Below, piece after piece: positions 23,412-31,318 of a stretch of DNA of 32,692 nucleotides. Each line of letters begins with the position of its first letter. The stretch's first letter is position 1. This DNA comes from Natronococcus amylolyticus DSM 10524 (GTDB lineage: Archaea; Halobacteriota; Halobacteria; Halobacteriales; Natrialbaceae), in assembly GCF_000337675.1 (NCBI RefSeq), contig NZ_AOIB01000027.1:80076-112767 (forward strand), read 5' to 3'. A program made the translations under genes and the position numbers. The notes under the pieces are model-generated. The model searched no databases. It saw only the letters and a list, made by a program, of their open reading frames with translations, and had not been told where the DNA came from.

Positions 23412-24827
23412 CTATGATGCCTCCATTGGTTCTGTTACAACTTCTCCATCTCTAGTTATATAACTAACCACAAGGATGGAAAGCAGTGCAGCAGGTGCAG
23501 CGATTACGACTGCATCAGTTTCGATCGGTGTCCCGAGCAGGGGGTCCCAGGCAATTGCAATACTCGCACCGACGAGCATTCCTGAGATTCCACCAGCTTT
23601 AGTGAGTCGATTCCTCATGAGGAAAACGGCCATCAGCGGAACGGTGATCGCGGCCCCGTATGCTGTGTAGGAATACATCTGGAGCTCGAGAATCGTCGGG
23701 AAGAATTCTCCGAGAACAAATGCAAAGATTCCTAGAGCGATGACCAGTCCCCGCGTAAACCAGGCAACCCTGGATGAAGATGCATCGGGGTTTACGAAGT
23801 TACTGTACAGGTCATGTGAAATATTCGTACTTGCTGAAAGCAAGTATGAGCTTCCCGTCGTAATGATGAACGCTGAGACTGCAGCAAGCAGTAGTCCACC
23901 GATCCAAGTCGGAATAACAGTTGTTACCGCGACCAGTGCCATTCCTGGATCCCCTAGCTCTGGGAACATGGCACGGGAGGCAAACACGAAAACAGGGATG
24001 ATCGTCATCGCTACACCGACACCGATGAACCACCCAATAATTCCCCGATTACTGCTCTCGTCACTGTCTCCAGCAAGGATTCGTTGATACATATTCTGAT
24101 CGCCCAAGATCAGCAAAAAGAACGGTGCCCAGAAGCCCAAGAACTGGAGGAATGTCAGGTCTCCGAGCAGATTGGTATGTGTATCCGGTGTTTCCGCGAC
24201 GATGTTGCCCCAACCGCCTGCACTCGAGAGGACGAACGGGACCGCGACAATTAATCCGAATATCATCAGAAAGGCACTGATGGCGTCTGTATAGGAAACG
24301 GACATTAGGCCACCCATCGCTGCCAGACTAATAATGACTACAGCACCAATGATTGTCCCTTGTGTGACAGAGATCCCGGTAGAAACGTTCAGCACGAATC
24401 CAAACCCGATGAACTGGTAGGAGACGATCCCAACGTATGCAAACGCAATAACGATCATTCCGATCACTCGACCTTCCCAGCCAAGTGCGTCCTCCAGCAT
24501 CTCTGGGATAGTGATTTCACTCCCAGCCCTAATGCGCGGAGCTAGGACTTTGAGGATTACAATCCCGATCAGTGCTGCACTCATAAACAGAATTGCTGGC
24601 ACAAATCCGTTTGCGTACCCAATCGAGGTAGGGCCACCAGTAACGGTCCCAGAGCCCATCCACGTTGCCATCAATGTCCCAGCTATGATTACGGCACCAA
24701 GGCTTCGTCCAGCGAGCAAGAAGTCCTCTGCAGTGTTTGTTTTCTTGTACGCCCAGACACCAACACCCAGCATCACTACGAGGTAGGCTGCTACTATGTA
24801 GAACAGTGTTATGTCAGAATCTACCAT
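23412..24827 (-). CDS. Sodium:solute symporter family (SSS) transporter (471 aa)
   Basis: About 13 membrane segments across 471 residues, in the LeuT-fold SSS family (proline PutP, pantothenate PanF and urea transporter relatives). Family features are the N-terminal FYIVAAYLVVMLGVGVWAYKKT, AEDFLLAGRSLG, the ATWMGSGTVTGGPTSIGYANG sodium-site region, and ITIPEMLEDALGWEGRV. First gene of the operon with the M24 and amidohydrolase genes, so it most likely imports their substrate using the sodium gradient. The ATG at 24,827 has a TATA box at 24,852-24,859, giving a leaderless or near-leaderless transcript. Confidence 0.9.
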   Translation of the reverse strand: MVDSDITLFYIVAAYLVVMLGVGVWAYKKTNTAEDFLLAGRSLGAVIIAGTLMATWMGSGTVTGGPTSIGYANGFVPAILFMSAALIGIVILKVLAPRIRAGSEITIPEMLEDALGWEGRVIGMIVIAFAYVGIVSYQFIGFGFVLNVSTGISVTQGTIIGAVVIISLAAMGGLMSVSYTDAISAFLMIFGLIVAVPFVLSSAGGWGNIVAETPDTHTNLLGDLTFLQFLGFWAPFFLLILGDQNMYQRILAGDSDESSNRGIIGWFIGVGVAMTIIPVFVFASRAMFPELGDPGMALVAVTTVIPTWIGGLLLAAVSAFIITTGSSYLLSASTNISHDLYSNFVNPDASSSRVAWFTRGLVIALGIFAFVLGEFFPTILELQMYSYTAYGAAITVPLMAVFLMRNRLTKAGGISGMLVGASIAIAWDPLLGTPIETDAVVIAAPAALLSILVVSYITRDGEVVTEPMEAS

Positions 24828-24851
24828 AGGTACGAGATTCTGAAGCAGATC

Positions 24852-24859
24852 GTATAAAT
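24852..24859 (-). promoter_or_regulatory. TATA box of the symporter/M24/amidohydrolase operon
   Basis: Minus-strand ATTTATAC is about 28 bases upstream of the symporter ATG at 24,827. Confidence 0.55.
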
Positions 24860-25103
24860 GCTATGGCGGTCATGGTCGGTCAAATCTAGTTGGGGTACTT
24901 CGTCTATACGCCAACTGACCGGCAATCCAGTGACTGAGGCTGGCATACCGATCAACGTCGTCTGTTGCTGGGTCGGGTTTAGACTGGATCGCTGCAAAGC
25001 GATAGCCATCCATGTCGGGAGACTACTCTTTGCTCAACTTGACACACTTGAGCTGTCTGCGGTAGGTCACGCTCCAGGCTTCGTCGTTGTTCTTGAGTCT
25101 TTG

Positions 25104-25146
25104 TTAACCAACACTGCGAAAGAAAGAACCGGCCTTTGTTGGTTAA
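25104..25146. repeat. TTAACCAACA inverted repeat, copy 1
   Basis: TTAACCAACA (25,104-25,113) and its exact complement TGTTGGTTAA (25,137-25,146) are 23 bases apart. The same 10-bp pair with a 22-base spacer occurs at 31,319-31,360, with extra shared flanks (G before the left arm; CTTTGTTGGTTAAGA on the right). The spacers are otherwise different. Confidence 0.7.
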
Positions 25147-25212
25147 GACGAGAGATCTTCGAGGACGTTCCGGCTCAATCAGTTGATTGTTCAGAGTGAG
25201 AGATGAAGTCCC

Positions 25213-25474
25213 CGAGTACCAGCACGGCGAGTAGCCGAATGCGAAAGTCGGGCAATAGGTTCAGCGTGATCGGAACAGGGCTGAAGAAATGAGTGGGAGT
25301 ATCCGATTGCTCGAGAACATTCGGAGCAAGCGCTGAATTCACCGAACACATCAATATCGAGCACGCCCGCGAGTACCAGCGTGGCGACTGGCCAGATACC
25401 GAGGCCGGGCAGCAGGCTCGGCGTGATTGCGACGGGAGTACGAACACGGATGAAGGGTGAGTGATTGCTCGAGC
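25213..25474. repeat. Imperfect direct repeat of about 105 bases, 157 bases apart
   Basis: The stretch from 25,213 (CGAGTACCAGCACGGCGA, then GGGCAATAGGTTCAGCGTGAT and ATTGCTCGAG at about 25,307) is echoed from 25,370 (CGAGTACCAGCGTGGCGA, then GGGCAGCAGGCTCGGCGTGAT and ATTGCTCGAG at about 25,464). Identity by eye is moderate. On the minus strand both copies encode hydrophobic peptides containing ITPSLLPGLGIWPVATLVLAG or ITLNLLPDFRIRLLAVLVLG. Perhaps the relic of a duplicated small membrane-protein gene. Confidence 0.45.
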
Positions 25475-25579
25475 AGCCTGCCCTGCCAGCGAGTTGTACG
25501 CGCCATCGCCGTTATTTAGCAAGGCTCGGTGATACTGTGAACGGTATTATGACGAGTATCTCATTTTCTCCTATTGTGG

Positions 25580-26779
25580 CTAGAGTGTTGAGGTGGGAAC
25601 GATGGCGGTTCCATACTTGCCTGCTTCGACTGTCTCACGGATCTCTTCGAGATCACTCGTTATAGTAAGTGCAACAATAAGATGTATGCGAGCTTTCCAG
25701 ACTGGGAGGTCTTCCATTGAAACGTCAGTACCCTCCTCATCGGACGGTGACGCTGGGCCATCGAAGTTTCGTGTACTGCTGACAACGGGAATACCAGCAT
25801 CGAGAGTAGCTTCAACTGCGTCGCTTATCGCAGGTGACGTTCCGCCACGACCCGAATGTTGTACTGCGAACCCATCAGCATCGTATTTCCCATTAACCGC
25901 TTGTTCCATCAGCGGTGCTTCAGCCCCGGCTCCCGTCGCGACGATTGGGACCGTCATTTCAGGCGTTGCCTCGAGGTCACAGTCAGAGAGATTTGAGGAA
26001 TAGCTTCCCGGTTCGCGGTAGATTAGTATCTCGTCATCAGTGAAACGAGCGATCGGACCGGGCGATCCAGAGGAGAACGTCTCTAGTGACCATGCGTCGG
26101 ATTTCATGATGTCACGGGCGGCATGTACTGTTTCGTTCAAAAGAGCGTAAACTCCACTTGGTTCATCAGAGAGATGGAACTCATTGCGAGTGACAAGGCG
26201 CGCTGCTAAAAGCAGATTCGATGGACCATCAGCAACGATTGCATCTGCGGGACGCATTGCGCCGACAAATACAACGGGAATATCCAGATCTAACACCAGA
26301 TCGTTAAAGTATGCATCTTCTTCGATTGTGTTCGTCCCGTGAGTGACGATGACACCAGCAGCACCGTCTTCCTCGGCTTGTTTCGCTGCCTTTGCAACAC
26401 TCACATAATCCTCGACCAAAAGACTGGGGCTTCCCTTTTGCGCCGCCTCCGCGATTTCGATGTCAACGAAGTGCTCTAATTCTGGAACGGATTCGACGAT
26501 TGCGTCTGCTTCTTCGGAGAGACTATAGCCTTCATCAGCAGCCTCTTCTGTACTCGCGATGGTTCCACCGGTTTGTACAAGCCGTACCAACGGCCGCTCG
26601 TCTTCGTCAGGTAGCTCTACGTCTTCTAACATCTCTTCGGCGGACTGTGCCGTTGCCGCCCCGCTAGCGAGGGCTGTCCCACCTGCGGCTCCCGCAAGCT
26701 GGAGGAACGATCTCCTGTTTGGCAGAAAGCTGCCAGTTTCATCTCCCATCGATGCTTTTTCAGCATGTTTGTCTGCCAT
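25580..26779 (-). CDS. Tat-exported asparaginase-like amidohydrolase with altered active site (399 aa)
   Basis: The ATG at 26,779 is preferred to a GTG seven codons earlier. Twin arginines at 22-23 (NRRSFLQLAGAAGGTALASG) mark a Tat signal, so the enzyme is probably exported. The mature part has the type II L-asparaginase fold: TGGTIAS with nucleophile Thr73, Tyr85, THGTNTIEEDAYF with Thr149, VGAMRPADA and the C-terminal VWKARIHLIVALTITSDLEEI. Two changes stand out. The invariant Asp of HGTDT is Asn150, and the lysine of the second catalytic triad (K162 in E. coli AnsB) has no clear counterpart. It may act on a substrate other than asparagine or be weakly active. It lies beside the symporter operon on the same strand, but 750 bases away. 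Confidence 0.82.
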   Translation of the reverse strand: MADKHAEKASMGDETGSFLPNRRSFLQLAGAAGGTALASGAATAQSAEEMLEDVELPDEDERPLVRLVQTGGTIASTEEAADEGYSLSEEADAIVESVPELEHFVDIEIAEAAQKGSPSLLVEDYVSVAKAAKQAEEDGAAGVIVTHGTNTIEEDAYFNDLVLDLDIPVVFVGAMRPADAIVADGPSNLLLAARLVTRNEFHLSDEPSGVYALLNETVHAARDIMKSDAWSLETFSSGSPGPIARFTDDEILIYREPGSYSSNLSDCDLEATPEMTVPIVATGAGAEAPLMEQAVNGKYDADGFAVQHSGRGGTSPAISDAVEATLDAGIPVVSSTRNFDGPASPSDEEGTDVSMEDLPVWKARIHLIVALTITSDLEEIRETVEAGKYGTAIVPTSTL

Positions 26780-26938
26780 AGCGCTTGAGAGTTCGATCAC
26801 TTGTTAATAGATTTTCGCCTATTATGTCCTGTTCAGGCTATACAACATATTAGTTATTAAATGCAGCATGGAGGTGGCCCAATATTCATTGATCAGCCAG
26901 TCAAAGAGGAGGTAAGTGAATGTTCCTACACCCATATA

Positions 26939-27110
26939 TTAGAATCTATTCTCTTCATCGGTTAGCCCCTTGTCGGACACTCGCTTTTTGATACGGCAAG
27001 CCCGCTTTCCATCGAGTCGTTCCTACGTTAACTCTCCGCCGAACTCGGCTTCGATCTCAGACCGATTTTCGAGTAACGTGTTTGAGGCACAGTGTTCAAG
27101 ATGGTCGGCT
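26939..27110 (-). pseudogene. DUF4268-like C-terminal remnant with an in-frame TAG
   Basis: Minus-strand translation gives LLENRSEIEAEFGGELT, a TAG (27,023-27,025), then ERLDGKRACRIKKRVSDKGL and a TAA at 26,939-26,941. This resembles the C-terminal block of DUF4268 proteins (EIEAEFG...L-x-W-x-R-L-x-x-x-R-A-x-R-I), where a Trp codon (TGG) stands in place of the TAG. No N-terminal part exists, because the adjoining DNA is the MutS-family gene on the other strand. A truncated relic, assigned from motif memory. Confidence 0.45.
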
Positions 27111-27123
27111 CGAACTCAGAAGT

Positions 27124-28893
27124 ATGCGACTCGAGGAGTATTGGGGAGTCGGTCCGAAGACGCGGGAGACACTGGTCAAGGAGCTGGGTCAAGAGCAAGC
27201 GATCCAAGCGATTGAGAGCGGGGACATACGGACACTCTCCGATACCGGACTCGCCCGGGGACGGGCGACGCGGATTCTTCGCCGGGCGACCGGCGGCGAG
27301 AGAATGGACATCTTGGCCACGAATGATGCCCGATCTGCATACAACGAACTGCTAGACCTCGCTGTCGATCACGCCGTCACCCAGCGCGCAGCCGACCGGA
27401 TCCGGGTGCTTACACCGCTCGAGAGCAAGAAAGCAATGGAAGACCGCCTTGATAACGTGCTCGCGGCTCGAGACGCTTGGGAGGCGCTCGCGGCCGACGA
27501 CCGAGAGGTCGTACTCGCGGCGTTCAACCGCTACGATGAGCGCGATGGGAGTGAACTCGCCGCCGTCGAAGCTGCGCTCGCGCTGCTCGAATCCGGTGTA
27601 AAGTCCGGTCCCTTCGCGTTGATCGCGGATCTCGAGGCCGACGCTCTCGAGGCGGCCGCGGCTGCGCTTGCGGCACTCAACAACGGTCAGGTCCGCGAGG
27701 GAGCAGACGAGGAACTCGACCGGTTGCGCGACACGCTAGGCACAGTCGAGGACATGGATGCGAACGCGCTCGAACTCATCGATGAACTCCAAGACGGCGG
27801 TGTTCAGGACGTCACGGACTTTCGCGAGTCGTTCGAGGCTCGACTCCTCTCCGATACTGATGTCACGGTCGAGCAGGTACGGGAAGCGATGCCGACGAAC
27901 GCGACGGACGCCACAGACTTCGTCGGCGGAACGCTCCGCCGGCTGCGGTCAGACCTCCGAGAGGCCGCCGACGAACGTGAAGAGCGAGTCGCGGAAGAGT
28001 TCGAATCGACGCTCTCAGAGCGGGACGAAGCCATCGAGCAGGCCGTCAGCGCCGTCGACGAAATCGCGTTCCACCTCTCGCTGGCGCGCTTTGCACTCGC
28101 CCACGACTGCACCCGACCGACGTTCAGAGGAGAGGACGGCGCGGCCGTCTCTGTCGTCGCCGCGCGCAACCTTACAGTTGACGCGAGCGGCGAGGACGTT
28201 CAGCCGATCACCTACGCGCTGGGCGACCATACCGTTACCGAGGGGCCCACAGAGGCTGGCATTCCCGGCCAGCAGCACGTCACCGTCCTCACGGGAGCGA
28301 ACAGCGGCGGGAAGACAACCCTGCTCGAGACGCTGTGCCAGATCGTCCTGCTGGCGACGATGGGGCTGCCCGTTCCCGCTGAGCAGGCCGAAGTGACACC
28401 AATTGACGCGCTGGTCTTTCACCGCCGCCACGCGAGTTTCAATGCAGGCGTCCTCGAGTCGACGCTGCGCTCGATCGTGCCGCCGCTATCGGCCGATGGG
28501 AAAACCCTGATGCTGGTCGACGAGTTCGAGGCGATCACCGAACCTGGCAGTGCGGCAGACCTCCTGCACGGACTGGTGACACTGACCGTCGACCGCGAAG
28601 CGCTGGGCATGTTCGTTACCCACCTCGCGGACGACCTCGAGCCCCTGCCGTCCGAAGCCCGCATCGACGGCATCTTCGCAGAGGGGCTGAGTCCCGACCT
28701 CGAGTTGGTCGTCGACTACCAGCCTCGCTTCGACACCGTGGGGCGGTCGACACCAGAGTTCATCGTCTCGAGGCTCGTCGCAAATGCGAGCGACCGAAGC
28801 GAACGCACCGGATTCGAAACGCTGGGAGAGGCCGTCGGAAACGAGGCCGTTCAGCGCACGCTCGCGGACGTTCGCTGGACCGCTGACAAGTAA
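27124..28893 (+). CDS. MutS-family ATPase with N-terminal helix-hairpin-helix region (589 aa)
   Basis: The N-terminus EEYWGVGPKTRETLVKELG and DTGLARGRATRILRRATGG is a helix-hairpin-helix-like DNA-binding segment. Long acidic helices fill the middle (lever/clamp region, about 90-320). The C-terminal MutS ATPase has Walker A TGANSGGKTT (about 389-398) and Walker B LMLVDEFEAITEPGSA (about 461-476). The mismatch-recognition domain of bacterial MutS is absent, as in archaeal MutS-like/MutS5-type proteins; the role may be recombination or DNA-structure processing rather than mismatch repair. The ATG at 27,124 begins directly at the conserved EEYWGVG; upstream TTG/GTG codons would overlap the DUF4268-like relic. 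GC content is high and the frame intact, unlike the neighbouring debris. Confidence 0.85.
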   Translation: MRLEEYWGVGPKTRETLVKELGQEQAIQAIESGDIRTLSDTGLARGRATRILRRATGGERMDILATNDARSAYNELLDLAVDHAVTQRAADRIRVLTPLESKKAMEDRLDNVLAARDAWEALAADDREVVLAAFNRYDERDGSELAAVEAALALLESGVKSGPFALIADLEADALEAAAAALAALNNGQVREGADEELDRLRDTLGTVEDMDANALELIDELQDGGVQDVTDFRESFEARLLSDTDVTVEQVREAMPTNATDATDFVGGTLRRLRSDLREAADEREERVAEEFESTLSERDEAIEQAVSAVDEIAFHLSLARFALAHDCTRPTFRGEDGAAVSVVAARNLTVDASGEDVQPITYALGDHTVTEGPTEAGIPGQQHVTVLTGANSGGKTTLLETLCQIVLLATMGLPVPAEQAEVTPIDALVFHRRHASFNAGVLESTLRSIVPPLSADGKTLMLVDEFEAITEPGSAADLLHGLVTLTVDREALGMFVTHLADDLEPLPSEARIDGIFAEGLSPDLELVVDYQPRFDTVGRSTPEFIVSRLVANASDRSERTGFETLGEAVGNEAVQRTLADVRWTADK

Positions 28894-29012
28894 GGAAGTG
28901 ATTTGCTGATGCTTCCCTTTGGACTGATGCAGTTTACGTCCTCGAGTGTCGTCAGAGGACAGTCACTGACAGAGTACTTCGTGAGGAGTTTTATCTTCAG
29001 ACAAAGAGGGGA

Positions 29013-29264
29013 TGGGCACACCGCGCTCAAAAAAAGGACGGCCTATTGTACGTAGGGGTGAGCCAGACGGCTGCGACTCGGTTAAAACAACATGCTGCTG
29101 GTCGAGGTCAGGGAGCCAACTTCACTCAAATCTTCCCAGCTAGTCGACTACTTTCGATTGATTGGTATCGCTCAGCCTCTCTGGCTTATCGAGCGGAACC
29201 GATCACGGCTGATGTCCTTGATGAAGCGATCAGTGATAATGTATACGTCTCTCAACCAGGTTAA
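29013..29264 (+). pseudogene. GIY-YIG nuclease-like remnant
   Basis: The frame reads DGLLYVGVSQTAATRLKQHAAGRGQGANFTQIFPASRLLSIDWYRSASLAYRAE, similar to a GIY-YIG domain: LYVGVS for the second half of the motif, then R-x-x-QH, a glycine-rich turn and the [AG]-x-FT segment. The expected first strand (a GIY-like V/Y-Y-V-L) is missing and no good start codon precedes it; the frame begins inside a poly-A tract at about 29,029. The conserved Glu region is not clear either. Best read as a 5'-truncated or frameshifted relic in the 415-base gap between the MutS-like gene and the HEPN gene; nothing else is seen in that gap. Confidence 0.4.
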
Positions 29265-29308
29265 CAGATCTGTCTTATTCAAAACGAGTGGTACATCTGG
29301 AGTCGTTA

Positions 29309-29803
29309 TCAATCGCAAATACACTCGTGGCCAGCAGAAGAGAACGTAAGGACGTATTGGTGGACTACGGTTGCGAGCTCGAGCATCGCATCAGCCTGCT
29401 CAGCGGTTGCCGCTGCCTCTCGGTAGTACACCGCCGCACGGTTTGTTTTCCAGAGATCCAGTAGCCGGTCACCAAACGACTCGCTGAAGAGATTGATCTC
29501 CACGCCTCGTTCGTAGACTGCCGCATGATCATGACGGAGGTCTGCACCGCCTGCAGCATTGCGGTGGATAAGGTAGAACTGGATACTCCGTTCGATGGCG
29601 ACGAACGAGGTCTCGATGACAACAGTGTGGTGGCCGTTGCGCTCGCGGAGCGTAGTAGCAGCCTCGAGAAGGCGACAGGCCTTCCGGAGTTGAACAAGGG
29701 CTTCATCGGAGACATCGAGTCCTGTCTCGAGTGAGTGACCACGAGTATCTTCGAATGCTCTCTCAGCTGCCTCGAGTGCCGTGTCGACGTCGCTATTATC
29801 CAT
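29309..29803 (-). CDS. HEPN-domain protein of an MNT-HEPN pair (164 aa)
   Basis: An all-helical protein with the HEPN pattern (EALVQLRKACRLLEAATTLRER, VVIETSFVAIERSIQFYLIH, NLFSESFGDRLLDLWKTNRAAVYYREAAAT). HEPN toxins use R-x4-6-H for RNA cleavage. Here the corresponding position reads NRAAVYYREA, with Tyr127/Tyr128 where His is expected, so RNase activity is doubtful, or a different chemistry such as AMPylation of tyrosine by the partner is possible (tyrosine AMPylation is known in other MNT-HEPN pairs). The start overlaps the nucleotidyltransferase gene by 8 bases, the classic arrangement for this toxin-antitoxin type. Confidence 0.75.
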   Translation of the reverse strand: MDNSDVDTALEAAERAFEDTRGHSLETGLDVSDEALVQLRKACRLLEAATTLRERNGHHTVVIETSFVAIERSIQFYLIHRNAAGGADLRHDHAAVYERGVEINLFSESFGDRLLDLWKTNRAAVYYREAAATAEQADAMLELATVVHQYVLTFSSAGHECICD

Positions 29804-30461
29804 TCGTCAGTACCTCTGTCTTGAGGTCTTGTAGTGGTCCCGTATCGTACAGCGTGAGTCCGTCGGCGAAGATTTCTTGCAGTCGATCTGCTTGGCGTGT
29901 AGCCGAATCGCTGGACTCGACTAGTATCTCGAAGGCGTATCTGTCGCCATCGAATTGCCGATCTCCCAGCTCCTGGGCGAGTTCGTGAGCTCGCTTCTGG
30001 CTCGTCGCTCGGTTGTCATCGACGAGAACAAAGCAATCGATATCACTTCGTCGGTCAGCGTGCCCTCGAGCGACGCTTCCGAAGAGCAGGATTCCAGTGA
30101 CGTCCTCGAGCGTCTCGAGGAGTCGTTCTTTGAGCGTACGAACGGGATCTCGAAATTCGTCCTGTGGGATCCGAAGGATTGGATCGTCGGGAACGTTGAG
30201 TCGGTCGCGATTGATTTGAACGAGCTTCTTTCGCCCTTCGGTGATCGTTACAAGGTCGAGTGATTCGAGATCGTCAACAGCGAGCGAGACGCTACGAGGA
30301 GGACGGTCGATCGCACGTCCGAGGTCTCGAATGCCAAAAGCTGAGTGTGGAGTATCCGTGAGAAGTGAGAGAATCGGGCCGCAGGCGGTGTGTCTGAATA
30401 CATCCTCATTTGGGAGGGGAATAGGGAGTGCAATAGATTGCTGTTTAACCTTGTTATCCAT
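29796..30461 (-). CDS. Winged-helix fused to MNT nucleotidyltransferase (antitoxin) (221 aa)
   Basis: Residues about 22-90 form a winged helix (GPILSLLTDTPHSAFGIRDLGRAIDRPPRSVSLAVDDLESLDLV). Residues about 110-190 form a minimal nucleotidyltransferase with the Pol-beta signature LLFGSVARGHADRRSDIDCFVLVDD (Gly128, Ser129, Asp140, Asp142). It is a MNT-type partner of the overlapping HEPN gene and probably neutralises it by nucleotidyl transfer, while the winged helix could autoregulate the operon. The palindrome GTATTATAC lies directly upstream of the start (about 30,470-30,478), a candidate operator. The ATG at 30,461 opens a frame with no better alternative. Confidence 0.82.
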   Translation of the reverse strand: MDNKVKQQSIALPIPLPNEDVFRHTACGPILSLLTDTPHSAFGIRDLGRAIDRPPRSVSLAVDDLESLDLVTITEGRKKLVQINRDRLNVPDDPILRIPQDEFRDPVRTLKERLLETLEDVTGILLFGSVARGHADRRSDIDCFVLVDDNRATSQKRAHELAQELGDRQFDGDRYAFEILVESSDSATRQADRLQEIFADGLTLYDTGPLQDLKTEVLTNG

Positions 30462-30643
30462 GGCTAACAGTATTATACAGTAAGCAAAGTAGCTTATGGA
30501 GGGTCAATAATTCGATTGCTCGAGTTATGCAGTGCGTCAGCCCGATATTCGAATCAACTGCGATTCAGCAAATTGGCCCAGCAGGAGTGCACTGGAGTTC
30601 GGATCTCCACTTCCTATAGAAGGGTTGAGACCGACGTTTGAGT

Positions 30644-31207
30644 CTATCGGAGCTGCTCGAGAATCTGCAGAAAGCGAAACGCGGGTTCGCCATAGGCTTT
30701 GGTCTCTTCGGCTGCGACCGCTCGGAGCTCGTTGATACGCTCAGTGTAGCTATCGTTGATCACGAGTTCGATCGGTGTACCGTACTCCGTCTCGAACTCG
30801 TTTGAGAGCACCTCGAGGCCATCGGTAAGAAATCCTTCCGTGACGTAGGGTGCCCAGAGTTGGAGGACATAGTTATCGGCGTCATCGAATATTCGAGTCA
30901 CGTACTCGTAGTCGGATCGGAATTTTGTCTCGAGTTTCTCGAGCGAGTATTGGTAGCTCCGATTCCCGTAGTCTTCCCACTTATCGGTGCTTGGAGTTCC
31001 AGAGTACAACGCGCCGTTCAGGTGGGTCACGACCTCACAGGCATAGATCGTCTGTGTGCCCTCATTCGAGTCGATTGCAACGACGTCGATCTCCATCTGG
31101 TCGCCGTCCTCTTTCGACCGCGCGTTATAGCTGACAACTTCGGCGTCAGTGACGACCGTATGATATGCACCGACGATTAGTTCGCCGGCCTGGGCATTAG
31201 AGACCAT
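30644..31207 (-). CDS. Conserved protein, possible PD-(D/E)XK-like fold (187 aa)
   Basis: The N-terminal part runs AGELIVGAYHTVV, then EIDVVAIDSNEGTQTIYACEVVTHL. An early Glu, an Asp at the end of a strand and a Glu in the next strand (E...D...E-x-T) match the restriction-endonuclease-like core, except that the usual E-x-K lysine is Thr. The C-terminal half is helical (YQYSLEKLETKFRSDYEYVTRIF and ELRAVAAEETKAYGEPAFRFLQILEQL) with an LQLWAPYVTEGFL segment. No signal peptide. I do not recognise a named family. It lies alone, 182 bases upstream of the MNT-HEPN pair on the same strand. Confidence 0.6.
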   Translation of the reverse strand: MVSNAQAGELIVGAYHTVVTDAEVVSYNARSKEDGDQMEIDVVAIDSNEGTQTIYACEVVTHLNGALYSGTPSTDKWEDYGNRSYQYSLEKLETKFRSDYEYVTRIFDDADNYVLQLWAPYVTEGFLTDGLEVLSNEFETEYGTPIELVINDSYTERINELRAVAAEETKAYGEPAFRFLQILEQLR

Positions 31208-31318
31208 TTGGAGTGGTTAGGTCGCTGGCCCCACGAGCGTATCGTCCTCAAGCACAGTATAAGACTGCTCGAGATTCTCGACGGCAATCACAAATTCGAG
31301 GAGTAACGCTGCGTTCCG

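Larger units (their letters stand above)
24860..25579. other. Intergenic between symporter and asparaginase-like genes
   Basis: About 720 bases without a convincing gene. It holds an inverted repeat at 25,104-25,146 (also found at 31,319) and an imperfect direct repeat at 25,213-25,474. Open frames on either strand have implausible composition or only repeat-derived sequence. The asparaginase-like gene is therefore on its own transcript rather than in the symporter operon. Confidence 0.5.

Noticed and set aside
25175-25522. Minus-strand frame of 115 codons downstream of the asparaginase-like gene
   Set aside because: Composition is unlike a haloarchaeal protein and the frame crosses both imperfect repeat units out of phase with their hydrophobic segments.
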